A stretch of 16,994 nucleotides of DNA from an uncultured Prevotella sp. (GTDB taxonomy: Bacteria > Bacteroidota > Bacteroidia > Bacteroidales > Bacteroidaceae): contig NZ_URNN01000073.1 of the NCBI RefSeq assembly GCF_900549175.1, positions 1 through 16,994 on the forward strand, written 5' to 3'. Position numbers and translations under genes: made by a program. Position 1 is the stretch's first letter; every line of letters starts with the position of its first letter. This document shows, piece by piece, positions 16,698 through 16,994 of the stretch. Under the pieces are notes generated by a model, which worked only from the letters and a program-made list of their open reading frames with translations, did no database searches and had not been told where the DNA came from.

Positions 16698-16835
16698 CTA
16701 ATTTTATTTCATAATCATGTAAAAACGACTTGACGAAATGAAAATGGTATGTTAAAAAGGTGCCGCCGTATGCCGTATGTGTTGCAAAACGGTGCTTTCC
16801 CGTGTGCGGAGTGGCTTTGACGCGGAAAATGTTTT

Positions 16836-16899
16836 TTAACGCAAAGACGCGGGGGCGCAAAGGGATTTTTTCGGAACACGGAGACACAGAGACACGGAG
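16836..16899. repeat. AACGCAAAGACGC / ACACGGAGACACAGAG dispersed repeat
   Basis: TAACGCAAAGACGCGGGGGC begins at 16837, and ACACGGAGACACAGAGACAC lies at 16876-16895 followed by GGAG. The first part matches, on the opposite strand, the block at 7601-7628 (AACGCAAAGACGCGGAGACG when reversed). Sequences of this style are common between genes in Bacteroidales genomes; origin and function are not known to me. Confidence 0.7.
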
Positions 16900-16940
16900 A
16901 ACCCGTTGGCAGAAACACAAACAACGGAACATCATGACGG

Positions 16941-16994
16941 GTACGCCCCGCAGGGGCAGCGAGCACATAGCCCGGGGCAGAGCGAAGCGGCACC
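16941..16994. repeat. GC-rich palindromic dispersed repeat, cut by window end
   Basis: GCCCCGCAGGGGC (16945-16957) is a perfect hairpin with a 3-base loop. It is followed by AGCGAGCACATAGCCCGGGG and then a GCAGAGCGAAGCGGCACC tail that runs off the window. From memory this is a family of repeats found many times in Bacteroidota intergenic DNA, in which a second arm CCCGGG would follow just outside. It translates into a spurious proline/alanine-rich frame, which is not a gene. Confidence 0.65.

Larger units (their letters stand above)
16530..16994. other. 465-base non-coding region upstream of prfA
   Basis: No supported gene lies here. The region contains the prfA leader repeats and a candidate promoter. 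Bases 16740-16830 show nothing I recognise; then come the AACGCAAAG-type repeat and the GC-rich palindromic repeat at the window edge. Open frames across it have no recognisable protein motif and translate repeat DNA. Confidence 0.75.

Overview
The window is a continuous piece of a Bacteroidales chromosome (Bacteroidota); the genus cannot be fixed from sequence alone, though a Prevotella-like relative fits. The evidence is the LpxC-FabZ fusion, TAnnTTTG-type -7 promoter boxes, a general lack of Shine-Dalgarno sequences, the pyrF/prfA and lpxD-lpxC/fabZ-lpxA gene neighbourhoods, and intergenic repeats of the AACGCAAAGACGC type. I see no tRNA, rRNA, CRISPR array, phage or insertion-sequence gene.

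Left arm (1-6444, plus strand): a tight gene train. It starts with a 5'-truncated 2-keto-3-deoxygluconate kinase (kdgK) and KDPG aldolase (kdgA), the two last steps of uronate/KDG breakdown. Four bases later comes a 1153-residue membrane sensor kinase. It is built as two consecutive kinase-like halves that are degenerate in complementary ways: the first half keeps the ATP-binding boxes but lacks the phosphoacceptor histidine, and the second keeps an H-box histidine but has lost the ATP-binding boxes. A response regulator with an unusual DNA-binding-like output domain follows, and a short AbgT-like membrane protein overlaps its end by 11 bases. The order suggests, but does not prove, that this two-component system is transcribed together with KDG catabolism.

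Centre (6445-7641): a perfect 29-bp inverted repeat with BIME-like structure lies between convergent genes. It is followed by a flavodoxin-ferredoxin (EFR1-type) protein on the minus strand and an AT-rich/AACGCAAAG repeat region.

Right arm (7642-16529, all minus strand): read in the direction of transcription, prfA (release factor 1) and pyrF (OMP decarboxylase), then lpxD, the lpxC-fabZ fusion, lpxA, miaA and the bifunctional penicillin-binding protein mrcA. The lpxA-miaA-mrcA junctions overlap (TGATG and ATGA), so translation is probably coupled. This cluster joins the early steps of lipid A synthesis, tRNA modification and peptidoglycan synthesis. A good -7 box precedes lpxD and another lies upstream of prfA. 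Between that second box and prfA is a four-copy ~23-24-nt tandem repeat that would fall in the prfA leader.

The right end (16530-16994) is non-coding. It holds the tandem repeat, a second copy of the AACGCAAAG repeat on the opposite strand to the first, and the start of a GC-rich palindromic repeat cut by the window edge.
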